Source: Candidatus Latescibacterota bacterium (GTDB lineage Bacteria; Latescibacterota; UBA2968; UBA8231). From it: DNA of 19,207 nucleotides. The DNA lies in assembly GCA_021295675.1 (NCBI GenBank), contig JAGWBY010000093.1:1098-20304 (forward strand), in the 5' to 3' direction. Position numbers and translations under genes: made by a program. Below are positions 7,952-16,344 of the stretch, piece after piece; within the stretch, counting starts at the first letter, position 1; every line of letters starts with the position of its first letter. The notes below the pieces were generated by a model. The model worked only from the letters and a program-made list of their open reading frames with translations. It was not told where the DNA came from and did not search any database.

Positions 7952-9049
7952 ATGCAAAAGCCCAGCGCAATACTACTGGCGGTCGCCTTGGCCGCCACCG
8001 CAGGAGAGGCCAACGTGAGCAAAGACAGCTTTGGAATGACCGCAGCGGGACAGCCCGTCGATCGCTATACCCTCACAAACGACCACGGCACGATGGCCCG
8101 CGTCATTACCTATGGTGGAATCATCACCGAACTCCTCGTGCGCGATCGCGCCGGAATGCTAGGTGACGTAGTGCTAGGCTTTGACCACTTGGAGCAGTAC
8201 GAGAAGGAAAATCCGTACTTCGGCTGCATCACCGGGCGAGTCGCTAACCGCATCGCCGGCGGCAAATTCTCCCTAGATGGCCAAGAGTACACACTCGCAG
8301 TCAACAACGGCCCCAATCACCTGCACGGTGGGCTAGCGGGCTTCGACAAGGTAGTATGGGATGCCGAGGTCGTGGACGATAAACGCGGCCCAGCGGTGCG
8401 CTTGCGTTACGTGAGCCAAGACGGCGAAGAGGGCTATCCAGGCACCGTGCCAGTGAGCGTGACGTACACCTTGACCCACGACGACGAACTAGTCATCGCA
8501 TACGAGGCGACCACGGACAAGCCTACGCCGATCAATCTGACCAACCACTCCTATTTCAATTTGGCCGGCAGCGGCCCTGTGCTCGGGCATATCCTCACCC
8601 TCCACGCCCGCTACTACACCGAGCCGGACGCCAACCAAGTTCCCACTGGGCGCATTTTGCCAGTGGCTGGCACCCCCCTCGACTTTGTCAAACCAGCCGC
8701 CATCGGTGGGCGGCTCGGGCAGACCGGGCAGGTCGGCGGCTACGACCACAACTACGTGCTCGACAATGGGGGGCGGGCTGAGCCGGGGCTGGCCGCCGAG
8801 GTGTACGAGCCGGAGAGCGGACGAGTGATGGAGCTGTACACCACCGAGCCGGGCGTGCAGTTTTACTCGGCCATCCACCTCAACGGAGTGCAGGGCAAAG
8901 GCGGAACAATCTACAATCAGTCCCACGGCCTTTGCTTAGAAACCCAGCACTATCCCGACTCAATCAACCAGCCGGGCTTTCCGTCGGTGGTGTTGCGTCC
9001 GGGAGAGACCTATCGGACGGTCACAATACACAAGTTTTCGACGCGGTAA
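7952..9049 (+). CDS. galM: Aldose 1-epimerase (galactose mutarotase), probably exported
   Basis: Galactose mutarotase-like enzyme that interconverts alpha and beta anomers of aldoses. The 365-residue protein has the family residues in order: the substrate-binding NHLHGG motif (122-127), the catalytic NHSYFNL histidine (H199), D265 in GGYDHNYV and the catalytic base E330 in CLETQHYPDS. The ATG at 7952 is preceded by AAGGAGG with a 4-base spacing; an upstream in-frame ATG at 7871 has no such site. The first 20 residues (MQKPSAILLAVALAATAGEA) look like a cleavable signal peptide, so the enzyme probably works in the periplasm. That fits its position divergent from a sugar ABC operon. Aldose specificity is not determined. 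Confidence 0.93.
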   Translation: MQKPSAILLAVALAATAGEANVSKDSFGMTAAGQPVDRYTLTNDHGTMARVITYGGIITELLVRDRAGMLGDVVLGFDHLEQYEKENPYFGCITGRVANRIAGGKFSLDGQEYTLAVNNGPNHLHGGLAGFDKVVWDAEVVDDKRGPAVRLRYVSQDGEEGYPGTVPVSVTYTLTHDDELVIAYEATTDKPTPINLTNHSYFNLAGSGPVLGHILTLHARYYTEPDANQVPTGRILPVAGTPLDFVKPAAIGGRLGQTGQVGGYDHNYVLDNGGRAEPGLAAEVYEPESGRVMELYTTEPGVQFYSAIHLNGVQGKGGTIYNQSHGLCLETQHYPDSINQPGFPSVVLRPGETYRTVTIHKFSTR

Positions 9050-9080
9050 GGGGCTTGACGTAGGGCCTTCCAACGCTTCT

Positions 9081-9979
9081 TCAGTCTTCCCACCGCTCCC
9101 ACCCCCGATGCTCGTGCATACTGCTGAAGTGTTGGGGATGGAAAATCTCGGCGAGAATTTCAGCCGACTCCACTAGGCGCGGCCCTGGACGATTGAAAAA
9201 CTGATTGCCATCGGTGAGGAATACCTGCCCCTGCTGCACGGCTTGCAGCCGAGACCACAGCGGATGCTGGGTAAGCGCAGGCATCTCGCGTCGGGAGCGA
9301 GACATGTCGAAGCCGCAAGGCATCAGGACGATAATATCCGGCTGAGCCTTTTTGAGCACCTCCCACGACAGCCAAGGGGAATGCGTCCCTGCCGCCGCGA
9401 AGAGGCTTTGGCCACCGGCGATCTCCACCAATTCGGGGATCCAATTGCCCGCGGCCATCAGCGGCTCAAACCACTCGATGCAGGCAATGCGCGGACGAGG
9501 GTCGATATTGCGAGTGCGACCGGCAATTTGGTCACCAAAGCGCGGCCCCTCTCCTCCACTTCTAGCGCCGTAGCCACCCGCTCGATATCGCCCCAGACAT
9601 CGGCCAAGGCATTGGGCTCCAGCGACAGAATTGATGGCTGCGAGCGCACCAATTGACAGGCGGCCTCCTCGACGTCTTTGAGACTGACGGCGCAAACTTC
9701 GCACTGCGATTGCGTCACCAACCAATCCGGTGCCAACTCGTCGAGCAGGTCGGCGTCCACTCGGTACACCGAAGTGGCTTCCTGCAGAATGGCTTTAACT
9801 CGCTGATCGATCTGATACGAAGTCCCATCCGGGTCGAATTTAGGGGCTGTGCAGGCGGGCAAGTCTCCAACGCCGGGCGGATAGTCGCACTCGTGGGAAC
9901 GGCCGACCAAGTGCTCGCCGCAACCGAGGGCGCAGATGATTTCAGTACTGCTAGGCAATAGGGAGACGATGCGGTTCAT
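9081..9979 (-). pseudogene. BtuF-like cobalamin-binding protein without signal peptide, frameshifted
   Basis: Class III solute-binding protein of the BtuF-like type. The first frame (from ATG 9979) gives MNRIVSLLPSSTEI, GRSHECDYP and SQCEVCAVS, all typical of this family; there is no signal peptide, as is usual for stand-alone members. The C-terminal half is in another frame: IAGRTRNIDPRPRIACIEW, then EPLMAAGNWIPELVEIAGG. Adding a single A to the AAA run (TTT on plus, 9527-9529) joins both halves as VTKIAGRTRN, giving a protein of about 300 residues. A one-base deletion or a sequencing error in this homopolymer is the simplest explanation. The gene converges on galM across a 31-base gap with no clear terminator. 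It is separate from the true periplasmic binding protein of the B12 locus at 14581-15738. Confidence 0.82.
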
Positions 9980-10063
9980 GGATGCACACTCGCTTTAAGG
10001 GGTGGTTTCTCGGACGTGATGTTTCAGACAGCCGATTATCTAGCGTGGCGCAGACGCGCTTCC

Positions 10064-10403
10064 CTAGGCAAGCGGGACCATCTGCGACTGACGAATACGC
10101 TCGTCCCGCGTCAGCAACGGTACGCTATGGACAATACTGGTTGCAGCAATCAGTTCATCCGCTGGATCGGCGCGAAAATCGAGCTGCGTCGAGACCCGGG
10201 CCACTGCTGGTTAGGACGGTCTCGACGAGCGGGTGTGCTAGGTCAAGCGAAATCCGTCCAATCTGCGCGAGCTTTGCCATCTCCCACAATACGATTGCGG
10301 CTACGCCCCAGCGATGATCAATGAGTAATATGCGCTCCTCATAACGCAGATTACCGCACAATGCGTGTATTAGTACATGGGTATCAAGGTTGAGCATTGG
10401 CAT
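10064..10403 (-). pseudogene. PIN-domain (VapC-like) toxin, frameshifted by an internal deletion
   Basis: PIN-domain RNase toxin broken into two frames. The N-terminal part reads MLNLDTHVLIHAL with the first acidic residue D5 and continues through VLWEMAKLAQIGRISLDL with E39. After HPLVETVL the frame becomes nonsense and stops at 10155. The C-terminal part resumes in another frame as PAVARVSTQLDF, then RADPADELIAATS, PLLTRDERI and a stop at 10064, supplying the remaining PIN acidic residues. Compared with intact relatives about ten residues appear to be missing at the junction (about 10205-10235), so this looks like a small out-of-frame deletion. The start, ATG 10403 or 10397, overlaps the antitoxin 3' end by 14-20 bases, a typical coupled toxin-antitoxin layout. 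As it stands the toxin should be inactive. Confidence 0.78.
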
Positions 10404-10806
10404 CCCACGCAACCCCGGTCGAGAAAATGTCGCCGTGGATTTGCAGTTGGTCGCGCAATGATCCGATCAGCATCTCGGACGACTGCACAATAACCTTTTC
10501 GGTCCCTCCGCTCTCCGGCCGAGTAATATGAATACTCACCTCGCAACCGAGGCGTTCAAGGAACCGAATCAGCCGTTCGACACTGTAATAGGAAAACTTA
10601 CCGCTTTTAAGTCGGGAGATTTCTGATTGCTTAACTCCTAGAATCCCCGCGGCCTTGGTCTGAGTCAGCTTGCGGTGTTCGAGAATCCGAAAAATCTCCG
10701 CGCCAAGTTGGGCTTTGAACACCTCTTCTTTCGCTTCCTTATCACTAAAGCCCAAGTCAGAAAAAATATTGCCACTGCCCTGTTTGATTTTAATATTCTC
10801 GCCCAT
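10384..10806 (-). CDS. XRE-family HTH antitoxin with C-terminal extension
   Basis: DNA-binding antitoxin of 140 residues. Residues about 33-95 match the HTH type found in many toxin-antitoxin operons (AQLGAEIFRILEHRKLTQTK, then AAGILGVKQSEISRLKSGKF); the recognition helix lies near KQSEISRLKSG (59-69). A tail of about 40 residues (GGTEKVIVQSSEMLIG to FSTGVAWDANAQP) follows the HTH and probably neutralises the partner PIN toxin, whose start codon overlaps the gene's end. The ATG at 10806 has AGGAG eight bases upstream. The gene is intact while the toxin is not, the expected survivor if a toxin-antitoxin module decays. It probably autorepresses through the palindrome at 10843-10858. Confidence 0.85.
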   Translation of the reverse strand: MGENIKIKQGSGNIFSDLGFSDKEAKEEVFKAQLGAEIFRILEHRKLTQTKAAGILGVKQSEISRLKSGKFSYYSVERLIRFLERLGCEVSIHITRPESGGTEKVIVQSSEMLIGSLRDQLQIHGDIFSTGVAWDANAQP

Positions 10807-10839
10807 GGTTTTTTCTCCTGCTTAGCCGAGCATACTCTA

Positions 10840-10868
10840 ATCATAACTAATTAGTTATATCTCATCAA
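10840..10868 (-). promoter_or_regulatory. Sigma70-like promoter of the toxin-antitoxin operon
   Basis: On the minus strand TTGATG (10863-10868) is followed after exactly 17 bases by TATGAT (10840-10845). These match the sigma70 -35 and -10 consensus at five of six (TTGACA versus TTGATG, four of six) and five of six positions respectively, with ideal spacing. The antitoxin start codon lies 33 bases beyond the -10 element with its ribosome-binding site between. Confidence 0.6.
10843..10858. promoter_or_regulatory. Perfect 16-bp palindrome, probable antitoxin operator
   Basis: ATAACTAATTAGTTAT is identical to its reverse complement. It occupies most of the spacer and part of the -10 element of the predicted antitoxin promoter. 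A dimeric HTH protein bound here would block RNA polymerase, so autoregulation by the adjacent XRE antitoxin is the natural reading. The palindrome is directly visible; the binding is inferred. Confidence 0.65.
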
Positions 10869-10915
10869 CCAACCCACTGCCCGAAATCCCGAGCAGCTAA
10901 CCCGCGAGCGCACCC

Positions 10916-12406
10916 ATGACTACTGAAAACCAGATAGAACGGATGGAAGCGCGTATCCGGGAGGCCGGCGACCTCGCTGCCGCCTTTGCCCGCGATCCGC
11001 ATCGGCCAGCCTATCACTTCACGCCGCCAGCCGCGTGGATGAACGACATCAATGGAGCCCTATTCTGGAAAGGCCGTTACCACATCTTCTACCAGTACAA
11101 TCCGGACGGCGCCTACTGGAATCTCATTCAATGGGGCCACGCCTCCAGTGCCGATCTCGTGCACTGGGTCCACCATCCGGTGGCGCTGACGCCGGAAGCG
11201 GACGGACCGGACCGCGTCGGTTGCTTCAGCGGCGGAGCCCTCGTCAGCAAAGAAGGGATTCCGACGCTGATTTACTACGGCAACCCCGACGGCCTCTGCC
11301 TCGCCCGCAGCAGCGACGATCTGCTGATCGAGTGGACGAAAGACCCGGACAGGAAGAAGGAAGCGCCGACTTCGGCCGCTACACCATCCACGACCCCTGC
11401 GGCTGGTTGGCCGGCGACCTCTATTACGCCGCCATTAACAAGCGCGACCCGCAAGACCAAGGGGACGCGGCGTACCTGTTCAAATCGCCGGACCTGCGCA
11501 CATGGGAGTTCGTCGACTTGTTCTACCAGTCGCGGCGAGAGTGGACCGAAGGAGGCGAAGACTGCGCCGTACCGGACTTTTTCCCGCTCGGAGACCGGCA
11601 CATGTTGCTCTTCTGTAGCCATCTGCAGGGAAGCCAGTACTACATCGGTCAGATCCGAGACGAACGCTTCTATCCCGAGATTCACGGACGCATGAGCTGG
11701 GAAGGGGGCCAGCTCGGCGGCCCGCGAACCCTGCTGGACGCAAACGGCCGACGCATCTTCTTCGACTGGGTCCGCGAATTGCGCGGCAACGAGCGCGAGC
11801 GCGCCTCGGGATGGTCGGGCGTTATGACCGTTCCGCGCCTTTTGTCTCTGGATCCCAGCGGCCACCTGCAGATCGATCCTGTTCCAGAACTCGAAGTGTT
11901 GCGGTTGGATCCCCGTCGGCACGAGTCCATTGACGTGCCCGCCGATTCCGAGGTAGCGGTCGAGGGAGTCGGAGGCGACTGTCTGGAGTTGGCCGTTGAG
12001 ATCGATCCCCGTGAGGCGCGAGAAGTAGGGCTGAAAGTGCGGCGCTCCCCAGGAGGCGAGGAGGAAACCGCGGTCTCCTACGACGCCGCGGCCGCCGTGC
12101 TGCGAGTCGACGTCAGCCGGTCGTCGCTCGACCGCGAGATACGCTACACCCGCTACCGCAGTCTCCAGCCGCATCTGCCCGAGAGCGAACAGTACGTCAC
12201 CGCCCAAGAAGGGCCGTTCGAACTGGCTCCGGGAGAATTGCTGACCCTGCGCATCTTCCTGGACCGTTCGATCCTCGAAGTCTTTGCCAACCGCCGCCAA
12301 TGCGTGACCCAGCGCATACAGCCTCGGCGTCAGCCTGTTTGCGCGCGGAGGTGCGGCCAAGGTTCAGTCGCTGCAAGCCTGGACGCTGGCTCCGACGCAG
12401 ACGTGA
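10916..12406 (+). pseudogene. GH32 glycoside hydrolase (fructan/sucrose type) with two frame lesions
   Basis: Family 32 hydrolase acting on beta-fructosyl bonds. Frame 1 (ATG 10916) has the nucleophile motif WMNDING (D44), then GCFSGGA, and is good to EWTKDPD near 11350. Homology resumes in a second frame with [17 protein letters not shown], the acid/base motif [14 protein letters not shown] and the C-terminal beta-sandwich (LRIFLDRSILEVFANRRQCV). It then switches back near 12319 to the first frame: SLGVSLFARGGAAKVQSLQ and a stop at 12404-12406. Both junctions appear to lack a few residues relative to relatives, suggesting small deletions. The middle frame runs open to 12567, but that tail is nonsense and would overlap btuD. 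No signal peptide is visible. There is no strong ribosome-binding site, only GCGAG. The usual RDP motif reads HDP. Confidence 0.82.
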
Positions 12407-12503
12407 CACTGTCCAATCGAACCGGAACGCTCCAACTCTCCGGTGGCGCTGATCCTGCACAACAAACAGAGCCGTCTGAAAATGCACGAGTCCCCGAGAA
12501 GCG

Positions 12504-13492
12504 TCAATCAATCGCGTCTAGTTTCAAGCACTTGACCACTTCGTACAGGGTGGCACAGACGCGCTGATCCGCCGCCGTGTGAAGCCGCCAAACCGTGTCG
12601 TCATTGTCGTGGAAGATCTCGACGCACGTCGGTGCATCTTCCGCCACGCGAAACCCCGCCCGTTCCAACGCGCGCGCGGTCCACAGGGCATGGAGCCCCT
12701 CGCCCACTAAGCCGACTGCACCTTCCGGCTCTTGAGCCAAGTGAAAAGAACCAATGGCCGGGTCGAATTCCACGTCCGCAAACGTCCGCTGAAAAGCCCC
12801 GCTCAACACCAAGTCTTCCGGTGCCCCGGTTTGCAACGGCCCGTCCAGCGGCAGCAACCAGAGGCGGTCGGCGCAGCGCAGGGCCAAGTCCAAATCGTGC
12901 GTGGAGAGCAAGACAGCGCGATCGCGATCGCCGGCCAAGCGCCGCAACAACTGCACGATTTCGACCCGTCGCGGCAAGTCCAAAAAGGCCGTGGGCTCGT
13001 CGAGGAGCAGCACTGCTGGTTCCTGCGCCAAGGCGCGGGCAATCATCACCTTTTGCCGCTCGCCATCGCTTAGTTCGCCGACGCTACGAGCGGCCAAGTC
13101 CCTAGCCCCCACCGCGTCAATAGCCCAGCGCACCACCTCTTCATCCTCAGAAGAAAGACGACCATCCCAGCCCGTGTACGGGTAGCGACCCAGCGCCACG
13201 AGTGCATAGGCCGACAAGTTGCCCACGTCCACCCGCTCAGTCAGAACTAAGCCCAAAAGCCGCGCCCGCTCGCTCTCGGTCAACCCGTGCAGGTCGCGCC
13301 CCTCAAGCAGCACATCGCCAGTTAGGGGCTTTTGCAGACCAGCCAACGTGCGCATGAGCGTGGATTTGCCCGCACCATTGGGTCCCAACAGGCAGACCAG
13401 TTCCCCCTTGAGCAATTCCACGCCATGCGCGGGCGACGCTTGGGCGCATAGCCAATACACAGACCGCGCGTTTGTAGAATAGTCACTGCCAC
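12504..13492 (-). pseudogene. btuD: BtuD/FecE-type ABC ATPase, N-terminal frame lesion, C-terminal extension
   Basis: ATPase of the corrinoid/iron-chelate importer. Walker [10 protein letters not shown], signature [15 protein letters not shown], Walker [13 protein letters not shown] and the switch histidine STHDLDL are all present in the main frame, whose last codon precedes 12504. The true N-terminus is in another frame: [20 protein letters not shown], starting from GTG 13492 (or 13486), a few bases after the btuC stop. The frames meet around 13420-13440, and relatives have about eight more residues there, so a short out-of-frame deletion is likely. Without it the gene would start at a poor TTG (13508) and lack the first beta strand. 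After the nucleotide-binding domain there is an extra C-terminal segment of about 80 residues containing [18 protein letters not shown]. Specificity for B12 is inferred from the locus. Confidence 0.82.
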
Positions 13493-13497
13493 GGCGT

Positions 13498-14574
13498 TCA
13501 GGCGGCAAAAGCCTGCCGCAACGTGCGGCGGCGCAGGATGATCCAAGTGACCACGGGCGCGCCGATCAGGGCAGTCACCGCGTTGAGCGGCAGGGTGGCA
13601 TCGCTGCCGGGCAAACGGGCCACCAAATCCGCACTCAGAGCCAAAATGCCACCCAAAAGTACGCTAGCCGGCAGCAGCACCCGGTGATCCGAAGTATTGA
13701 AAAGAGCGCGGCACAAATGCGGCACGGCCACGCCCAAAAAGCCAATGGGACCGCAATAGGCCGTAACTGCGCCAGCCAATAGCGCGGCACTCGCAATGAT
13801 CCACAATCGCGCCCGTCTCGCACCCAAGCCCATGCTACGCGCATACGTTTCGCCGAGCAGCAAAGCATTGAGCGGTTTAACCAGCAGGCTGGCAATCCCC
13901 AGACCGGCCAGCACCACCGGTGCTAAAAAGGTGAGCTGGCCCCAAGCGACCGCGCCAAAGCTGCCAAAAGTCCACAAGACGTAAGTCTGCACCTGTTCGG
14001 GAATGCTGAAGTAGAGCAACACGCTGACCACGGCACTCGTCAGATAGCCGAACATGAGGCCGAGGATGAGCAAGGTCATGGTGTGCTGCACGCGCCGCCC
14101 CACGAAAAGCACCAAGCCCAGCACCAGCGCCGCCCCGGCCACAGCCGCGACGACCACGCCAACCTGCCCCAAAAGTCCCAGACCGACCAACAGCCCAGCC
14201 CCGGTGACGCCCGTACCTAAGACGACCAACGCCACGCCCAGACTAGCCCCAGCGCTGATGCCGAGGATGAAGGGGTCGGCGAGGGGATTGCGGAACAAGG
14301 TCTGCATTTGCAATCCGCTGACGCTCAGAGCCGCACCGGCCAATAGCGCGGTGAGAGAGCGCGGCAAGCGGATCGCGTGGATAATGTGGCTCCAACTCGG
14401 CTTTTGGTCGGCTTCTCCCCACAGGATGGCGACCACCGCATCGAGGGGAATGGATACCGACCCCACGCCCAGACTGAGCGCAAAAAAGCCGAGCAAGGCC
14501 GCAGCCATCCCTAGAAAAAGTCCCCAGCGCGGACCCAGCCGAGGCCATGCAGCAGTAGTGGAAGCAGATGCCAC
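13498..14574 (-). CDS. btuC: BtuC/FecCD-type ABC permease
   Basis: Inner-membrane permease of 358 residues, FecCD family, typically ten transmembrane helices. Diagnostic segments are [20 protein letters not shown] (68-87), followed by [20 protein letters not shown], and near the end [15 protein letters not shown], which contains the loop contacting the ATPase. The start is a GTG at 14574, six bases after the binding-protein stop; no strong ribosome-binding site, so coupling is likely. The family transports vitamin B12, ferric siderophores or haem. The adjacent corrinoid adenosyltransferase makes B12 the best guess. Confidence 0.9.
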   Translation of the reverse strand: MASASTTAAWPRLGPRWGLFLGMAAALLGFFALSLGVGSVSIPLDAVVAILWGEADQKPSWSHIIHAIRLPRSLTALLAGAALSVSGLQMQTLFRNPLADPFILGISAGASLGVALVVLGTGVTGAGLLVGLGLLGQVGVVVAAVAGAALVLGLVLFVGRRVQHTMTLLILGLMFGYLTSAVVSVLLYFSIPEQVQTYVLWTFGSFGAVAWGQLTFLAPVVLAGLGIASLLVKPLNALLLGETYARSMGLGARRARLWIIASAALLAGAVTAYCGPIGFLGVAVPHLCRALFNTSDHRVLLPASVLLGGILALSADLVARLPGSDATLPLNAVTALIGAPVVTWIILRRRTLRQAFAA

Positions 14575-14580
14575 AGCGTC

Positions 14581-15738
14581 TCAGTCCAGTTTCTGATAGA
14601 ACTTGAGCGCGTGTTCCGGCAGGCGGTTGGGATGCAGGATTTTTATGAAATCGGCCAACACGACATGAGGTTCGACAAGGCCGCTTTCCCAGTAGTCGTT
14701 GCCGCCGTGCGCATTGAGCCGGGCGTTGGCATTGTAAACCTGACCGCTGTTAAACGCGGCGAACGCAGCATAGCGCTCATCCGCAGCCTCCACCTCGGCC
14801 AGCGAATGCCATTCGTTGCGCATGGTCAGCCAAACGTCGGCCGCGTGAGCTTTTTCATACACCGCCTCAAAGTCCAAAGGCAGGCTTCCCTCGGAATCGT
14901 CGTCGGCCCATAGGTACGCCCCGCCGGCCGTAGCGACCAATTGCGCTGCGTAGCTCTTGCCGCCAGCGACGTGCCAAGTGTCGCGCCAGAGCGAGCCGCC
15001 GAACACTGTGGGGCGTTGGTCGGTCGGCACATCCTGCACCAAAGCCGCGTATTGCTGGTACTGGACCACAATGTCCGCAAAGCGCTTTTCCGCCAGAGCC
15101 TCCGCGTTGAAAAACGCCGCGGTGAATTTGAGCCATTCCGTGCGCCCCAACAGCGAAGGCTCGGTGTATTCGGCGTTGATGGCCACGGCCACGCCAGCTT
15201 GTAGCAAGACCGGGTGGGCATTGTACTGAGATTGGGCTGAGGCCACAGTCATCACTACGTCGGTCTCCAACTCCAACACTAATTCGAGATTGACCCCGGC
15301 ACCGTGGCCGATTTGGGAAATTTTGCCAGCCGCAAAGCGCTGGTTGACGCCGGGCGAATTCACCATCTCAATGTCGCTGACTGCGACTAGATTTTCGAGT
15401 GCATCGAGCAGTTCAAGGTGTGGTAATTGAGTGGTCGATAGAACCGCGAGGCGACGAATGGGCACGGTGATGCGCTGAACGCCGTCATACCCGTCGGGTG
15501 CAGGGGTGCCACGCTGGACCAATAAGTACTGAACAGCTTCTTCCGCACCGGGCCATGGGGTATGCACGGTGACCACTTTGTAATTGTTGAAATACTCAAT
15601 CGCAAAGCTCTCGGCGTATTGCAGTTCAGCCTTGTCGGGGAAATAGTCCTTCGCCGAATCGTAAGTATCGACGCAATCATCCCCATTCGCCATCGACGCG
15701 CCGAAGGCCAACCACGCCCAAAAACACACCTTGCGCAT
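14581..15738 (-). CDS. btuF: Periplasmic corrinoid-type ABC substrate-binding protein
   Basis: Class III periplasmic binding protein (385 residues), longer than E. coli BtuF (about 270). The ATG at 15738 has GGAGG six bases upstream; the longer open frame would use a TTG. Residues 1-19 (RKVCFWAWLAFGASMANG) look like a signal peptide. Family segments include VLSTTQLPHLELLDAL, VAVSDIEMVNSPGVN, the ETDVVMTVAS strand and the C-terminal NDYWESGLVEPHVVLADF, typical of the iron/B12 binding proteins found beside BtuC in FCB bacteria. It lies 39 bases after the adenosyltransferase and six bases before btuC. It would hand ligand delivered by the TonB receptor to BtuCD. Ligand identity is inferred from context. 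Confidence 0.87.
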   Translation of the reverse strand: MRKVCFWAWLAFGASMANGDDCVDTYDSAKDYFPDKAELQYAESFAIEYFNNYKVVTVHTPWPGAEEAVQYLLVQRGTPAPDGYDGVQRITVPIRRLAVLSTTQLPHLELLDALENLVAVSDIEMVNSPGVNQRFAAGKISQIGHGAGVNLELVLELETDVVMTVASAQSQYNAHPVLLQAGVAVAINAEYTEPSLLGRTEWLKFTAAFFNAEALAEKRFADIVVQYQQYAALVQDVPTDQRPTVFGGSLWRDTWHVAGGKSYAAQLVATAGGAYLWADDDSEGSLPLDFEAVYEKAHAADVWLTMRNEWHSLAEVEAADERYAAFAAFNSGQVYNANARLNAHGGNDYWESGLVEPHVVLADFIKILHPNRLPEHALKFYQKLD

Positions 15739-15777
15739 CAAACGCCTCCGCAAAAAATCGACCCTACCAAAATTCTC

Positions 15778-16344
15778 TTACTCATTGTCTGCACCCTCCC
15801 CCGGCCTCCACAACACATCCGCCTCCCCACCGTCGTTAGCCGCCCGTGCCATAGCAAACAGCAAGTCGGAGAGCCGGTTGAGATACAGCAGAACTGGTTG
15901 GCCGACCGGCTCTTGCTCAGCTAATTGCCAAGCTGCGCGCTCAGTGCGCCGACACACCGTACGCGCCAAGTGGAGCCAAGCGGCGGAGAGCCGTCCCCCA
16001 GGCAAGATAAAGCTCCGCAAAGGGGCCAAGTCTCGCGTGAGGTCGTCAATTTGCTGCTCTAGGAAAAGCACTTGCTGCGGCTGCACGCGCAGGCGCTCTT
16101 CTGCGCCATCCGCCTGCGGGACGCACAAATCCGCCCCCAAGTCGAAGAGATCGTTTTGCACCCGGGCGAGCACATCGTCGTGCTCAGCGCCGCTGGCCCG
16201 AGCCAACCCAATCACCGAGTTCAGCTCATCTACGCACCCATAAGCGGCGATGCGGGCGCTCGTCTTGGGCACTTGCGACATATCGCCCAGCCGCGTCATC
16301 CCGCCGTCGCCCGTCTTGGTGTAGAGCTTAGATAGCGTAACCAT
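15778..16344 (-). CDS. PduO-type ATP:corrinoid adenosyltransferase
   Basis: Transfers the adenosyl group of ATP to cob(I)alamin, making coenzyme B12. At 188 residues it is the expected length for the PduO/MMAB family and shows all of its signatures: YTKTGDGG (8-15) for ATP binding, VDELNS (38-43), FILPGG (112-117), RTVCRRTER (128-136) and YLNRLSDLLF (154-163). The ATG at 16344 has an AAGG element about nine bases upstream. It sits between the beta-propeller gene (77 bases upstream) and btuF (39 bases downstream) and is the best evidence that the whole locus handles corrinoids. It is cytoplasmic and would activate imported B12. Confidence 0.95.
   Translation of the reverse strand: MVTLSKLYTKTGDGGMTRLGDMSQVPKTSARIAAYGCVDELNSVIGLARASGAEHDDVLARVQNDLFDLGADLCVPQADGAEERLRVQPQQVLFLEQQIDDLTRDLAPLRSFILPGGRLSAAWLHLARTVCRRTERAAWQLAEQEPVGQPVLLYLNRLSDLLFAMARAANDGGEADVLWRPGEGADNE

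Noticed and set aside
7800..7970. Longer N-terminus for the sugar-binding protein
   Set aside because: The 57 extra residues would bury a clear lipoprotein signal and have no family similarity.
11275..12360. Minus-strand open frame of 361 codons opposite the GH32 gene
   Set aside because: It has no family character, and the plus strand carries clear GH32 motifs in the same region. High GC content keeps the antisense frame open.
12407..12567. C-terminal tail of the GH32 middle frame
   Set aside because: The family C-terminus continues in another frame and stops at 12406. The tail has no homology-like character and would overlap the end of btuD.
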